8,045 nucleotides of DNA from Methanosarcina sp. (lineage in GTDB: Archaea; Halobacteriota; Methanosarcinia; Methanosarcinales; Methanosarcinaceae). The position numbers were made by a program, and so were the translations under genes. Shown one piece after another: positions 1 to 6,863 of this stretch. The stretch's first letter is position 1, and each line of letters starts with the position of its first letter. The notes under the pieces were generated by a model, which saw only the letters and a program-made list of their open reading frames with translations, was not told the origin of the DNA and did not search any database. The DNA is taken from assembly GCA_003157235.1 (NCBI GenBank), contig PMJC01000256.1, positions 7,136 through 15,180 of the forward strand, in the 5' to 3' direction.

Positions 1-1044
1 TGTATTAGGATATTGCCACTTTGAATGAGTGATATATGAGTTTTTGAATAAGATAATATTTTATAGTTTATCAGTACCTATTATTTCGACTCACATAAGG
101 ACTCATGAGGGATATAATCCTATAAACAAGTTTATTTGGCTAATATTGTTGAGGATTGCATATTATGGATTTTCAGGTTTGTCGAGAATCTGGAGGTGAA
201 AATCATATCTAGCTTTATTGCTTCTGTACTGCCTTTCGTATTTGGAGGCTTTTACCCCTTTATTTTCAAGAGGACTTAATAAACTCCTAAATTTTGTCAT
301 ATGTATATAAGAGACATATAAATAATTCGTGAAAGTCATATATTTATTGAAATAATCTTAAAGATTTTCCGACAGGTATTTCTCAGCAACCATTGGCACA
401 TATGTTTATAAATTCCACATTTACTTCATGGTCTATGCAATAACTATAGGCTGCTCTAGCTCTCAATCAGCCGGAAAAAGCGGAGTTGGTAAAGGATTTA
501 TATCTCATGTTTGCAGGCATAGGACGATCATATTTTTTTTGAAACCCCTATTCTCTTGATGCACTTCTAGAGGGTTGTAGCCACTCAAATCTCCTTATTT
601 ATACTAGGAGCACGAATAGGATTGACATCTTCCATTACCTGGGTACCTATAGTTTTCAAATCTTCGATATTTATCGCCCCTCTTTAATCTCTACATTCTG
701 CTCGTCCATAAGATGGACGATTCCTCAACGTATATAGGAGCAGATACATTAGTGATATTATGAAAAATATGTAGTAACTCAATACTTCATCCAGCTAACT
801 GATACAGTATTGGTTATGTATCCATTGAAGTTTATTATCCGCATAGAAATTCTTTATTTGCTTGACACTCACTTTGAAGATAATAGTAATACTCACCCAT
901 GAAAATGCTAATCAAAATGATTATTTTTATCCTTGTGCTTTCTCCTGCGACCCGAAATAAAATCAGGATGATACTTGGAATTTGATATTAAATCGGATAT
1001 ACGGATACATGTGTTTTAATTAAGATTAAAAGATACAAATATTT
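1..1044. other. Gene-poor AT-rich region with possible coding remnants
   Basis: About 1 kb without a convincing gene on either strand. Two + strand stretches look faintly genic. One is an open frame from 118 to 279 with no ATG, whose second half is hydrophobic (it includes SSFIASVLPFVFGG). The other, in a different frame, runs from 450 to 542 and encodes AALALNQPEKAELVKDLYLM before a stop; the same frame continues with further stops to about 735. These may be pieces of one or more decayed genes, but short open stretches also arise by chance, so no product is named. A perfect hairpin at 702-720 is listed separately. The last 60 bases should contain the promoter of the SpoIIM-family gene, but no clear TATA box stands out. 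Confidence 0.5.
702..720. repeat. Perfect 8-bp inverted repeat, 3-nt loop
   Basis: TCGTCCAT (702-709) and ATGGACGA (713-720) are exact reverse complements separated by AAG. The stem is half G+C in AT-rich surroundings, so it would fold stably as RNA or as a cruciform. No T-run follows directly, which argues against a simple intrinsic terminator. It lies in a region with no intact gene, so its role is unknown. Confidence 0.6.
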
Positions 1045-1059
1045 ATGGTGGGAATAAGT

Positions 1060-1803
1060 ATGGGAAGAGAAGAAGATTATGGCATGCGGGGTGAAGGGGA
1101 AGTAGTACAGATCGAAACTCTGGACGAAAGGATGGAAAATAGAAGATATGTTGGGGAAAAAAAAGATTCTTATACCGCTAAAACGGAAGCAAATACCTTT
1201 CAAGTTGGCAGAAACAACTCAAAAAAAGACGATTTTATCGGATACATGACCATGCTATGGCCGTATCTGGTTATTATAATCGTTGTATTTTTCGGATCTT
1301 TACTCATGGGTTATGCTTCAGCAGCAAGTTTCCCTCATATGGCCGATAACCTGATGAAAGAGTTTAGTTCCCGCTTCGCGCCACTCCTGACAATGAACCC
1401 CATTTATATATTGATCACGATCTTCCTTAATAATACCTTTGTGAGCCTAGTTTCCCTGGTACTCGGGATAGCTGTAGGAATTTTTCCCATACTATTTATC
1501 GCTTCAAATGGATATTTTGTTGGAATGATCTCGTACCTGGTAGGTCAGCAAAAGGGCTTTGTCTTTATTCTCCTTGCTCTTCTCCCTCACGGAGTAGTAG
1601 AGCTGCCTACGGTTTTCCTATCTGCAAGCATAGGGCTTCGGCTCGGGCATCATGTGTTTCTTTCCCTTATAGGCAGACCGACCGAGGTAAGAGAGGAAAT
1701 TAAGAAAGGGCTCAAGTTCTATTTCAGCTTGATCATGCCCTTCCTTTTCATTGCAGCAATTATTGAAACTTTTATTACGCCTCGCATCCTAAGTTTTATT
1801 TAA
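1060..1803 (+). CDS. SpoIIM-family (DUF95) integral membrane protein
   Basis: Multi-pass membrane protein of the stage II sporulation protein M family, which is widespread in archaea and bacteria that do not sporulate; its archaeal function is not established. Counting from the ATG at 1045, a charged cytoplasmic N-terminus of about 70 residues is followed by hydrophobic segments near residues 73-93, 131-165, 171-198 and 225-247. The family hallmark LPHGVVELP is at residues 180-188, in the conserved segment before a membrane helix. Three in-frame ATGs compete (1045, 1060, 1084). I prefer 1060 because GGTGG at 1047-1051 sits 8 nt upstream, giving 247 residues; the ATG at 1045 has no visible Shine-Dalgarno site. 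The first 65 residues are polar, charged and probably disordered, and are unlikely to be a signal peptide. The gene stands alone, with gene-poor DNA before it and a separate promoter after it. Family assignment is fairly sure; cellular role is unknown. Confidence 0.85.
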   Translation: MGREEDYGMRGEGEVVQIETLDERMENRRYVGEKKDSYTAKTEANTFQVGRNNSKKDDFIGYMTMLWPYLVIIIVVFFGSLLMGYASAASFPHMADNLMKEFSSRFAPLLTMNPIYILITIFLNNTFVSLVSLVLGIAVGIFPILFIASNGYFVGMISYLVGQQKGFVFILLALLPHGVVELPTVFLSASIGLRLGHHVFLSLIGRPTEVREEIKKGLKFYFSLIMPFLFIAAIIETFITPRILSFI

Positions 1804-1924
1804 AGAGCCTTGAAGGGTCTGGATATTACTGGAAAGGATCAGAGTATTTATTCTGGCCTACCCTCTATTATATAAATGATTACTGCTATTAAAAAGAGTT
1901 TTAATGGGTAAAGCTGTAAGGGAA

Positions 1925-1931
1925 TTTTTTT
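1925..1931 (+). terminator. Candidate T-rich terminator after the SpoIIM-family gene
   Basis: A run of seven T residues about 120 nt after the stop codon at 1803 and just before the next promoter. Archaeal RNA polymerase commonly terminates at T-runs without a hairpin, so this is a reasonable but unproven end for the upstream transcript. No hairpin precedes it. Confidence 0.3.
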
Positions 1932-1950
1932 GAATTATTGATAAAATCTG

Positions 1951-1967
1951 AAAAACGAGTATAAATA
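1951..1967 (+). promoter_or_regulatory. Archaeal BRE/TATA promoter of the PurP-like gene
   Basis: The sequence TATAAATA at 1960-1967 is an excellent archaeal TATA box, preceded by a purine-rich stretch (1951-1959, AAAAACGAG) in the position of the TFB-recognition element. Transcription would be expected to start about 25 nt downstream, near 1990, giving a leader of about 200 nt before the start codon at 2196. It is the best promoter match in the spacer between 1804 and 2195. Confidence 0.6.
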
Positions 1968-2161
1968 CCGTTCGATTGAAAAAATATAGAGAGAATCTTA
2001 TGGTTTATGATTTTTTACAATTCACAGATACTATCAGCTGTTAATTGAAAATAAATCTTTTCTAACTTCTATTTGATAAACTTCGCAGTAATTACTAGAA
2101 TATGCAAGTCGAGAAATTTCCACTAGAGTATTGAAGTTTGAGAAATGCTCATCACCATCCA

Positions 2162-2178
2162 TTGGAAGAAACTTCCAA
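2162..2178 (+). promoter_or_regulatory. Leader hairpin just upstream of the PurP-like gene's ribosome binding site
   Basis: TTGGAAG (2162-2168) pairs exactly with CTTCCAA (2172-2178) around an AAA loop. The stem ends 4 nt before the GAGG Shine-Dalgarno sequence at 2183-2186. In RNA it could affect ribosome access or mRNA stability. Together with the predicted 200-nt leader it hints at post-transcriptional control, but no known riboswitch fold was recognised. Confidence 0.45.
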
Positions 2179-2195
2179 AGCTGAGGATTAGATAC

Positions 2196-3359
2196 ATGAT
2201 TGACAGGAAAGGGATTAAGGAAATTGTTGAAGGTTACTATACATATGCTGATAAGATAAAAATAGGAACTATAGCATCTCACTCAGGACTCGATATCTGC
2301 GACGGGGCAGTTGAAGAGGAATTCAGAACCCTTGAAGTATGCCAAGCTGGTAGGGAAAAGACCTACAGCAAATATTTTAGATCCCAGAGAGACCCTCATG
2401 GGAAATTAAAAAGGGGAATCATTGACGAGACAATTGTTTTTAAAAAGTATGATGAGATCCTTCTGCCTGAAAACCAAAACAAACTGGTTGAAGAGAATGT
2501 ACTCTTTGTTCCCAACAGATCTTTTACCTCTTACTGTAGTATAGATGAGATAGAAGAGAACTTCAGGGTACCTCTTGTAGGAAGCCGAAATCTCCTTCGG
2601 AGCGAAGAACGTAATGAGCTGCGTAGTTATTACTGGATTCTGGAAAAAGCAGGTTTACCCTTCCCAGAAAAAATAGAGTCACCTAAGGATATTAACGAAC
2701 TGGTAATAGTTAAGCTTCCACATGCAGTAAAAATACAGGAAAGAGGATTTTTTACTGCTTCAAACTATGAGGAATACTTGGATAAATCCAAAAACCTCCT
2801 AAAGCAGGGGATCATTAAACGGGAAGCACTTGAAAAAGCCAGAATAGAGCGGTATATCATAGGCCCTGTATTTAACCTTGATTTTTTTTACTCTCCAATA
2901 GAGCCTGAAATGAGTAATCTGGAACTTCTTGGCGTTGACTGGCGCTTTGAGACAAGCCTTGACGGACATGTAAGGCTTCCTGCCCCGCAACAAATTTCCC
3001 TGGTCAAACATCAGCTAACTCCTGAATACACGGTATGCGGGCACAACTCTGCAACACTTAGGGAGTCTCTTCTCGAAAAAGTGTTTGAAATGGGAGAAAA
3101 GTATGTAATGGCTACTCAGGAACATTATGCTCCAGGAATTATAGGACCTTTCTGTCTGCAAACTTGCGTGGACAAGGACCTGAATTTCTATATTTACGAT
3201 GTGGCCCCAAGAGTAGGAGGTGGAACCAATGTGCACATGTCAGTAGGGCACTCTTACGGCAACTCACTCTGGAGGAGACCAATGAGTACGGGAAGAAGAT
3301 TAGCCTTTGAGATCAGGCGTGCTCTGGAACTCGAGAAACTCGAAATGATAGTCACATAA
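2196..3359 (+). CDS. PurP-like ATP-grasp protein (FAICAR synthetase paralogue)
   Basis: Member of the PurP family. Authentic PurP is the archaeal ATP-dependent formate ligase that converts AICAR to FAICAR in purine synthesis. This protein keeps the family architecture: N-terminal IGTIASHSGLDI (near residues 23-34), a VPNRSF segment (105-110), the LVGSRNLLR segment, GPFCLQT (317-323) and the C-terminal APRVGGGTN (337-345) that helps form the ATP-grasp site. Where PurP has a glycine-rich loop of GARGGRG type, this sequence has PHAVKIQERG (175-184), and the usual PHGS is PNRS. It is therefore more likely a PurP-like paralogue than the true enzyme, and its substrate is unknown. I chose the ATG at 2196 over 2145 because GAGG at 2183-2186 lies 9 nt upstream, the protein then begins in line with remembered M. 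jannaschii PurP, and the extra 17 codons overlap the leader hairpin. Length is 387 residues, slightly above the usual 360 or so. Confidence 0.85.
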   Translation: MIDRKGIKEIVEGYYTYADKIKIGTIASHSGLDICDGAVEEEFRTLEVCQAGREKTYSKYFRSQRDPHGKLKRGIIDETIVFKKYDEILLPENQNKLVEENVLFVPNRSFTSYCSIDEIEENFRVPLVGSRNLLRSEERNELRSYYWILEKAGLPFPEKIESPKDINELVIVKLPHAVKIQERGFFTASNYEEYLDKSKNLLKQGIIKREALEKARIERYIIGPVFNLDFFYSPIEPEMSNLELLGVDWRFETSLDGHVRLPAPQQISLVKHQLTPEYTVCGHNSATLRESLLEKVFEMGEKYVMATQEHYAPGIIGPFCLQTCVDKDLNFYIYDVAPRVGGGTNVHMSVGHSYGNSLWRRPMSTGRRLAFEIRRALELEKLEMIVT

Positions 3360-3483
3360 ATATATAAAGGCTTTCCGGCATTAGTAGATATATAATTATG
3401 CAGGATATTATAAACTTTAAGATTATCGTCTGAATCTGCAAAATTCATGTCACGAGAAAAAAATATAATGAAATAATTAGCCC

Positions 3484-3505
3484 GAATTTTCGATTATGAA
3501 AATTC
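3484..3505. repeat. Perfect 8-bp inverted repeat, 6-nt loop
   Basis: GAATTTTC (3484-3491) and GAAAATTC (3498-3505) are exact reverse complements around GATTAT. It lies 125 nt after the stop of the PurP-like gene. It could be a 3' end hairpin, but no T-run follows, and AT-rich arms of this size can occur by chance. Confidence 0.35.
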
Positions 3506-3661
3506 AGAATCTACCCATGGATCAGAAATGGATTTCAGGTTCATTTTTAAGCCAACATCCAGCGAAAATCCCGCTTTAAAATACAATTATAATATGTAGG
3601 ATTTTGATAACCCTCTGAGTTTCACGAGTTATTTATTTACCATTTGTGATCATATGACAAA

Positions 3662-3683
3662 ATTTAGGGGTTTATCTAAATTC
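3662..3683. promoter_or_regulatory. Dyad next to the TATA box: possible operator
   Basis: AATTTAG (3662-3668) and CTAAATT (3677-3683) form a perfect 7-bp dyad with an 8-nt spacer. It ends three bases before the TATAAATT candidate at 3687. That position overlaps where TFB would bind, as expected for an archaeal repressor or activator site. No regulator is encoded nearby, so this rests only on symmetry and position. Confidence 0.3.
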
Positions 3684-3828
3684 TCTATAAATTGCAGGTC
3701 AGATGAGTTTAGGTTTTGGATTTGCGGACCCGCTTAAAAAAACAATGCAAAATTCTTATGGTACATATTTCAGATCAAATACCTGTCTTATATCGGATTA
3801 GCTTCATTTTACTGGAGGAAATTACAAC

Positions 3829-5055
3829 TTGAGTCAGCCCTGTGTTAATATCGGCATGGTAGGCCATGTCGACCATGGAAAAACCACGCTTGTTAAAGCC
3901 TTATCAGGCGTCTGGACAGATACGCATAGTGAAGAAGTAAAAAGAGGAATTTCTATCAGGCTGGGGTATGCAGACTCACCATTTATGAAGTGTCCTAAAT
4001 GCCCTGAGCCTTATTGTTACACTGTGGAAAAGACTTGTCCTAACTGCGGTGAAAAGACGGTAGAACATAGGACAGTGTCTTTTGTAGATGCTCCTGGACA
4101 CGAAACCCTGATGGCAACCATGCTCTCAGGAGCTGCAATTATGGATGGTGCAGTGCTGGTAATTGCTGCAAATGAAGATTGCCCACAGCCACAGACAAAG
4201 GAACATTTGATGGCCCTGGATATAATAGGGATTGAAAATATCGTAATAGTGCAAAATAAAATTGATCTTGTATCCAAAGAACGTCTTATGGAGCACTACA
4301 ATCAGATAAAGGAGTTTGTCAAAGGAACGGTGGCCGAAAAAGCACCTATAATACCTATCTCTGCTCAACAGAATATCAACATTGATGTCTTGATCGACGC
4401 TCTAAAAACCCAAATTCCGACTCCTGTCCACAAAATGGATAGGCCTGCAAGCATGCTGATTGCACGGTCTTTTGACATCAACAAGCCGGGGGCTTCAATC
4501 GACGAAATTTATGGAGGAGTCATTGGAGGCACCTTGACAGATGGCGTACTTCACCCTGGAGATGAACTCGAGATAAGGCCTGGAATTAAGGTTACAACCG
4601 AAGGAAGTACCAGATGGATTCCCATCTTAACAGTTGTTTCATCTATCTATGCAGGAGCAACGAAAGTAGAAGAAGCAACTCCAGGCGGTCTTCTGGCTGT
4701 TGGGACTTATCTTGATCCTACCCTTACAAAAGGTGATTCTTTAACAGGACAGATTGCAGGTGCACCAGGTACACTTCCAGATACTAGGCACCAGTTTGTT
4801 ATGGAATTACATTTGCTTGAGAGGGTTGTTGGAGTTACAAGAGAAGAAAAAATCAATGAAATTAAGACCAGTGAACCCCTTATGCTCAATATCGGAACTG
4901 CAACTACCGTAGGAGTAGTTACCAGCGCGCGGAAAAATGAAGCGCAGGTTGCGCTCAAGCGCCCGGTCAGTGCAGCTATCGGTTCAAGGGTTGCTATCAG
5001 CAGGAGAATTGACTCGCGCTGGCGGCTCATTGGAGTAGGGGTAATTAAAAGTTGA
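3829..5055 (+). CDS. eif2g: Translation initiation factor aIF2 subunit gamma
   Basis: GTP-binding core subunit of archaeal initiation factor 2, which delivers initiator Met-tRNA to the small ribosomal subunit in the cytoplasm together with the alpha and beta subunits (not in this window). The G domain is complete: G1 GHVDHGKT (residues 12-19), switch I with [12 protein letters not shown] (39-50), G3 DAPGH (87-91), G4 NKID (143-146) and G5 SAQ (178-180). A zinc knuckle typical of the gamma subunit, and absent from EF-Tu, is formed by Cys55, Cys58, Cys70 and Cys73. Two beta-barrel domains follow from about residues 205 and 325. The 408-residue length is normal. The start is TTG at 3829, supported by GGAGG at 3814-3818, 10 nt upstream, and by the conserved [22 protein letters not shown] N-terminus. 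It is the first gene of the cluster, and its stop overlaps the next start. Identification is very secure. Confidence 0.97.
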   Translation: MSQPCVNIGMVGHVDHGKTTLVKALSGVWTDTHSEEVKRGISIRLGYADSPFMKCPKCPEPYCYTVEKTCPNCGEKTVEHRTVSFVDAPGHETLMATMLSGAAIMDGAVLVIAANEDCPQPQTKEHLMALDIIGIENIVIVQNKIDLVSKERLMEHYNQIKEFVKGTVAEKAPIIPISAQQNINIDVLIDALKTQIPTPVHKMDRPASMLIARSFDINKPGASIDEIYGGVIGGTLTDGVLHPGDELEIRPGIKVTTEGSTRWIPILTVVSSIYAGATKVEEATPGGLLAVGTYLDPTLTKGDSLTGQIAGAPGTLPDTRHQFVMELHLLERVVGVTREEKINEIKTSEPLMLNIGTATTVGVVTSARKNEAQVALKRPVSAAIGSRVAISRRIDSRWRLIGVGVIKS

Positions 5056-5417
5056 AAATCATAATTGACACTAATGGATTCATGGTCCCAATCCAGTTCG
5101 GAGTAGATATTTTCGAAGAACTGAATAGGCTGGGGTTTAACGAATTTTGTGTGCCCGAAGCTGTAATATTCGAGATAGAAAGACTGATGAAGCGGGGAAA
5201 AGGTTCAGACAGAACAGCTGCAAAAGTCGCCAGGTCCATGATGGGTAGATGCGAGCGAATCGTTGCTACAGGGCCTGCAGATGATGTGATTCTAAGGCTA
5301 GCAAAGAATATGGGAGCCGCTGTTCTGACAAATGATAGAGAATTGAAGCGAAGGCTTGCAGATAATAGGATACAGACTGTTTCCCTGCGTCAGAAAAACA
5401 AGCTGGACATCGTATAA
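5052..5417 (+). CDS. PIN-domain protein (VapC9/Fcf1-like), putative RNase
   Basis: Small single-domain PIN protein of 121 residues. PIN domains are metal-dependent ribonucleases with a cluster of acidic residues. Those visible are Asp6 (IIIDTN), Glu41 (VIFEIERL), Asp78 (ADDVIL) and Asp95 (VLTNDREL), so the active site appears intact. The start is TTG at 5052, sharing the four bases TTGA with the aIF2-gamma stop, which implies translational coupling. No antitoxin gene lies beside it. Its stable place between aIF2-gamma and Rpo7 in many archaea suggests a housekeeping role, perhaps in rRNA processing like eukaryotic Fcf1/Utp24, rather than a toxin. That role is inferred from context. The PIN fold is confident; the RNA target is unknown. 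Confidence 0.88.
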   Translation: MKIIIDTNGFMVPIQFGVDIFEELNRLGFNEFCVPEAVIFEIERLMKRGKGSDRTAAKVARSMMGRCERIVATGPADDVILRLAKNMGAAVLTNDRELKRRLADNRIQTVSLRQKNKLDIV

Positions 5418-5428
5418 AGAGCCACCAA

Positions 5429-5436
5429 TTTTTTTT
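5429..5436 (+). other. T-run in the widest gap of the cluster
   Basis: Eight consecutive T residues shortly after the PIN gene stop, in the 61-nt gap before Rpo7. It could cause partial termination, or with the following AAGG could be part of an AT-rich internal promoter. The sequence does not decide between these. It is the only junction in the cluster wide enough to hold such a signal. Confidence 0.25.
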
Positions 5437-5478
5437 AAGGTAGTATTGTAATCGATTGTGTTTAAAGGTGATTAACAG

Positions 5479-6063
5479 ATGTATAAAATGATGAAACTAG
5501 TTGATACTGTTCGTATCCCTCCTACCTTGCTTGGGGAAGGAGTGATGTCAACTATTAAAAACGCGTTAAGGGAAAAACTGGAGGGACAAGTCGACAAAAA
5601 ACTTGGTTCCCTCGTAGCTATTTGCAAGATCAACGAAATTGGGGAAGGGCATATACTCGTAGGAGACGGGGCAGTATATTATGATGTGACGTTCGAAGCC
5701 GTCATGTTTGTACCTGAGCTCCAGGAAATAATTGAAGGTGAAGTTGTGGAAACCGTCGGTTTCGGAGTTTTCGTAGGCATGGGACCAATGGACGGGTTGC
5801 TTCACGTCAGCCAGATTACTGATGATTTTTTTTCATACGATGCCAAAAACGCAAGGCTTGTAACCAAAAACGGAGGCAAGTCAATTGCTGAGGGAGATCA
5901 TGTAAGAGCCAGGGTTGTTGCAGTAAGTATCAACGAAAGAGAGCCAAAAGAAAGCAAAATAGGACTTACCATGCGTCAGACTGCTCTTGGAAAACTTCAG
6001 TGGCTCGAAGAAGCCAACAAAAAGAAACAGCTTCATGAAGTTCTAAATGAAGAAACTGAATGA
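5479..6063 (+). CDS. rpoE1: DNA-directed RNA polymerase subunit Rpo7 (RpoE1, E')
   Basis: Archaeal counterpart of eukaryotic Rpb7. With Rpo4 it forms the stalk of RNA polymerase, which binds nascent RNA and helps promoter opening and termination. The 194-residue protein has the expected two parts. The N-terminal tip domain (about 1-80) contains DTVRIPP (9-15) and GAVYYDVTFEAVMF (64-77). The S1/OB RNA-binding domain (about 82-165) contains GFGVFVGMGPMDGLLHVSQI (94-113) and GDHVRARVVAVS (139-150). A lysine/glutamate-rich tail ends the protein. The ATG at 5479 is supported by GGTGA at 5467-5471, 7 nt upstream; Met5 is a less likely alternative. Spt4 follows after 25 nt, as in most archaea. The partner Rpo4 is not in the window. 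Confidence 0.97.
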   Translation: MYKMMKLVDTVRIPPTLLGEGVMSTIKNALREKLEGQVDKKLGSLVAICKINEIGEGHILVGDGAVYYDVTFEAVMFVPELQEIIEGEVVETVGFGVFVGMGPMDGLLHVSQITDDFFSYDAKNARLVTKNGGKSIAEGDHVRARVVAVSINEREPKESKIGLTMRQTALGKLQWLEEANKKKQLHEVLNEETE

Positions 6064-6088
6064 AAAGAAACAAAGAAGAGGATTTTTA

Positions 6089-6274
6089 ATGACAGAAAAA
6101 GTGTGTCGTCACTGCATGAGGGTCTTGGAAGGACAAAATTGCCCTATCTGCGGGACTTCAGATCTGGCAGAAGGATGGAGTGGGCTTTTAATTATTCTGG
6201 ACGCTGAGCGCTCAGAAATCGCAAAAAAACTTGGGGTAGATATCCCAGATAGATTTGCCTTGAAGGTGCGCTGA
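6089..6274 (+). CDS. spt4: Transcription elongation factor Spt4 (RpoE2, E'')
   Basis: Small zinc protein that pairs with Spt5 to form the clamp-closing elongation factor on archaeal RNA polymerase. Older annotations call it RNA polymerase subunit E''. The 61-residue protein has the four zinc ligands Cys6, Cys9, Cys18 and Cys21 (CRHC and CPIC), the signature SDLAEGWSGLLII, and the C-terminal region for Spt5 contact. I placed the start at the ATG at 6089 because GAGG at 6078-6081 lies 7 nt upstream and the protein then begins MTEKVCRHC, as expected for the family. The upstream in-frame ATG at 6047 lies inside rpoE1 and would add 14 lysine-rich residues of no family character. The next gene starts one base after its stop. 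Confidence 0.95.
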   Translation: MTEKVCRHCMRVLEGQNCPICGTSDLAEGWSGLLIILDAERSEIAKKLGVDIPDRFALKVR

Positions 6275-6275
6275 T

Positions 6276-6863
6276 TTGAGAATTCAAATAGAGCTGCCAA
6301 GAGAACTTCGTCTTCTTATAAAAAAACCTTTCGGTAAACTTTATGCAGGGAATGGCAGCGATACCATAGAGAAGTTTGTAGGGGAGCTTGCAAGTTCCAC
6401 AAAACTTATATCCGTAGGGGATGTTACTACATTCCACTTACTAGAAGCTGGGATTTTTCCGGACATCTGTATTGTGGACAATCGCACCAAAAGGAAACCT
6501 GTTGCTAGACATGTTTCGACTCGGAACATGGACAGCGTCTATGAAGAAGTTTCTGTGGAGAATCCAGCAGGGATTATTACAGATGAATTAATTAAAACCC
6601 TTTGTGAAGCTTTTACCTCCGAAAAGCCTATAAGGATTTTCGTAAAAGGAGAAGAAGATCTGGCCACCCTTCCTGTAATCTTGCTGGCTCCCCTTGGAGC
6701 TGTGGTTCTGTACGGCCAACCTGATGAAGGCGTAGTTTTTGTGAAGGTCACTGAGGAAAAGAAAAGGGAAATAAGGACTCTATTTGAAAAACTCATCAGC
6801 GAAAATCAGAATTACGAATTGGATAAAATACGGAGAATTTTAGATGGACATAAAGATCCTTAA
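6276..6863 (+). CDS. GTP-dependent dephospho-CoA kinase (DUF359 family)
   Basis: Catalyses the last step of coenzyme A synthesis, phosphorylation of dephospho-CoA, using GTP. This activity was shown for the Thermococcus kodakarensis member of DUF359; archaea lack the bacterial CoaE kinase. Family motifs seen are GDVTT (residues 48-52), DNRTKR (68-73), NPAGIIT (96-102), GEEDLATLP (125-133) and YGQPDEGVV (146-154), including the conserved aspartates of the active site. Length is 195 residues, normal for the family. The start is TTG at 6276, one base after the spt4 stop, with GGTG at 6265-6268 inside spt4 as a plausible ribosome site 7 nt upstream. The 3' end overlaps rps24e by 20 bases. Its place between Spt4 and S24e is conserved in many archaea. 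Family is confident; enzymatic activity here is inferred from it. Confidence 0.92.
   Translation: MRIQIELPRELRLLIKKPFGKLYAGNGSDTIEKFVGELASSTKLISVGDVTTFHLLEAGIFPDICIVDNRTKRKPVARHVSTRNMDSVYEEVSVENPAGIITDELIKTLCEAFTSEKPIRIFVKGEEDLATLPVILLAPLGAVVLYGQPDEGVVFVKVTEEKKREIRTLFEKLISENQNYELDKIRRILDGHKDP

Larger units (their letters stand above)
3360..3828 (+). promoter_or_regulatory. Spacer carrying the putative promoter of the aIF2-gamma cluster
   Basis: 469 bases without a gene. TATAAATT at 3687-3694 is the best TATA-box candidate for the downstream cluster; transcription would start near 3714, leaving a leader of about 115 nt. An alternative A-rich box lies at 3733-3742 (CTTAAAAAAA). Another TATA-like sequence, TATATAAAGG at 3361-3370, directly follows the stop of the PurP-like gene, with no obvious gene downstream for it to serve. 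Two perfect inverted repeats, at 3484-3505 and 3662-3683, are listed separately. Only tiny ORFs of about 11 to 24 codons were seen, and none is convincing. Confidence 0.4.

Noticed and set aside
988..1203. - strand ORF antisense to the start of the SpoIIM-family gene
   Set aside because: Phenylalanine/histidine-rich composition with no family features; it mirrors the coding strand of a better-supported gene.
2145..2195. Upstream start (2145) for the PurP-like gene
   Set aside because: The extra 17 codons overlap the leader hairpin and Shine-Dalgarno site, and do not match the family N-terminus.
2034..2282. - strand ORF across the PurP-like leader and gene start
   Set aside because: No recognisable domain; it overlaps the promoter-leader region and a clear + strand gene.
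4707..5030. 107-codon - strand ORF inside aIF2-gamma
   Set aside because: Serine/threonine/valine-rich shadow of a highly conserved coding frame; no independent ribosome site or motif.
6047..6088. Upstream start (6047) for spt4
   Set aside because: It lies inside rpoE1, adds only lysine-rich residues, and a better-placed GAGG serves the ATG at 6089.
6539..6796. - strand ORF inside the dephospho-CoA kinase gene
   Set aside because: Shadow of a conserved + strand gene, with no domain features.
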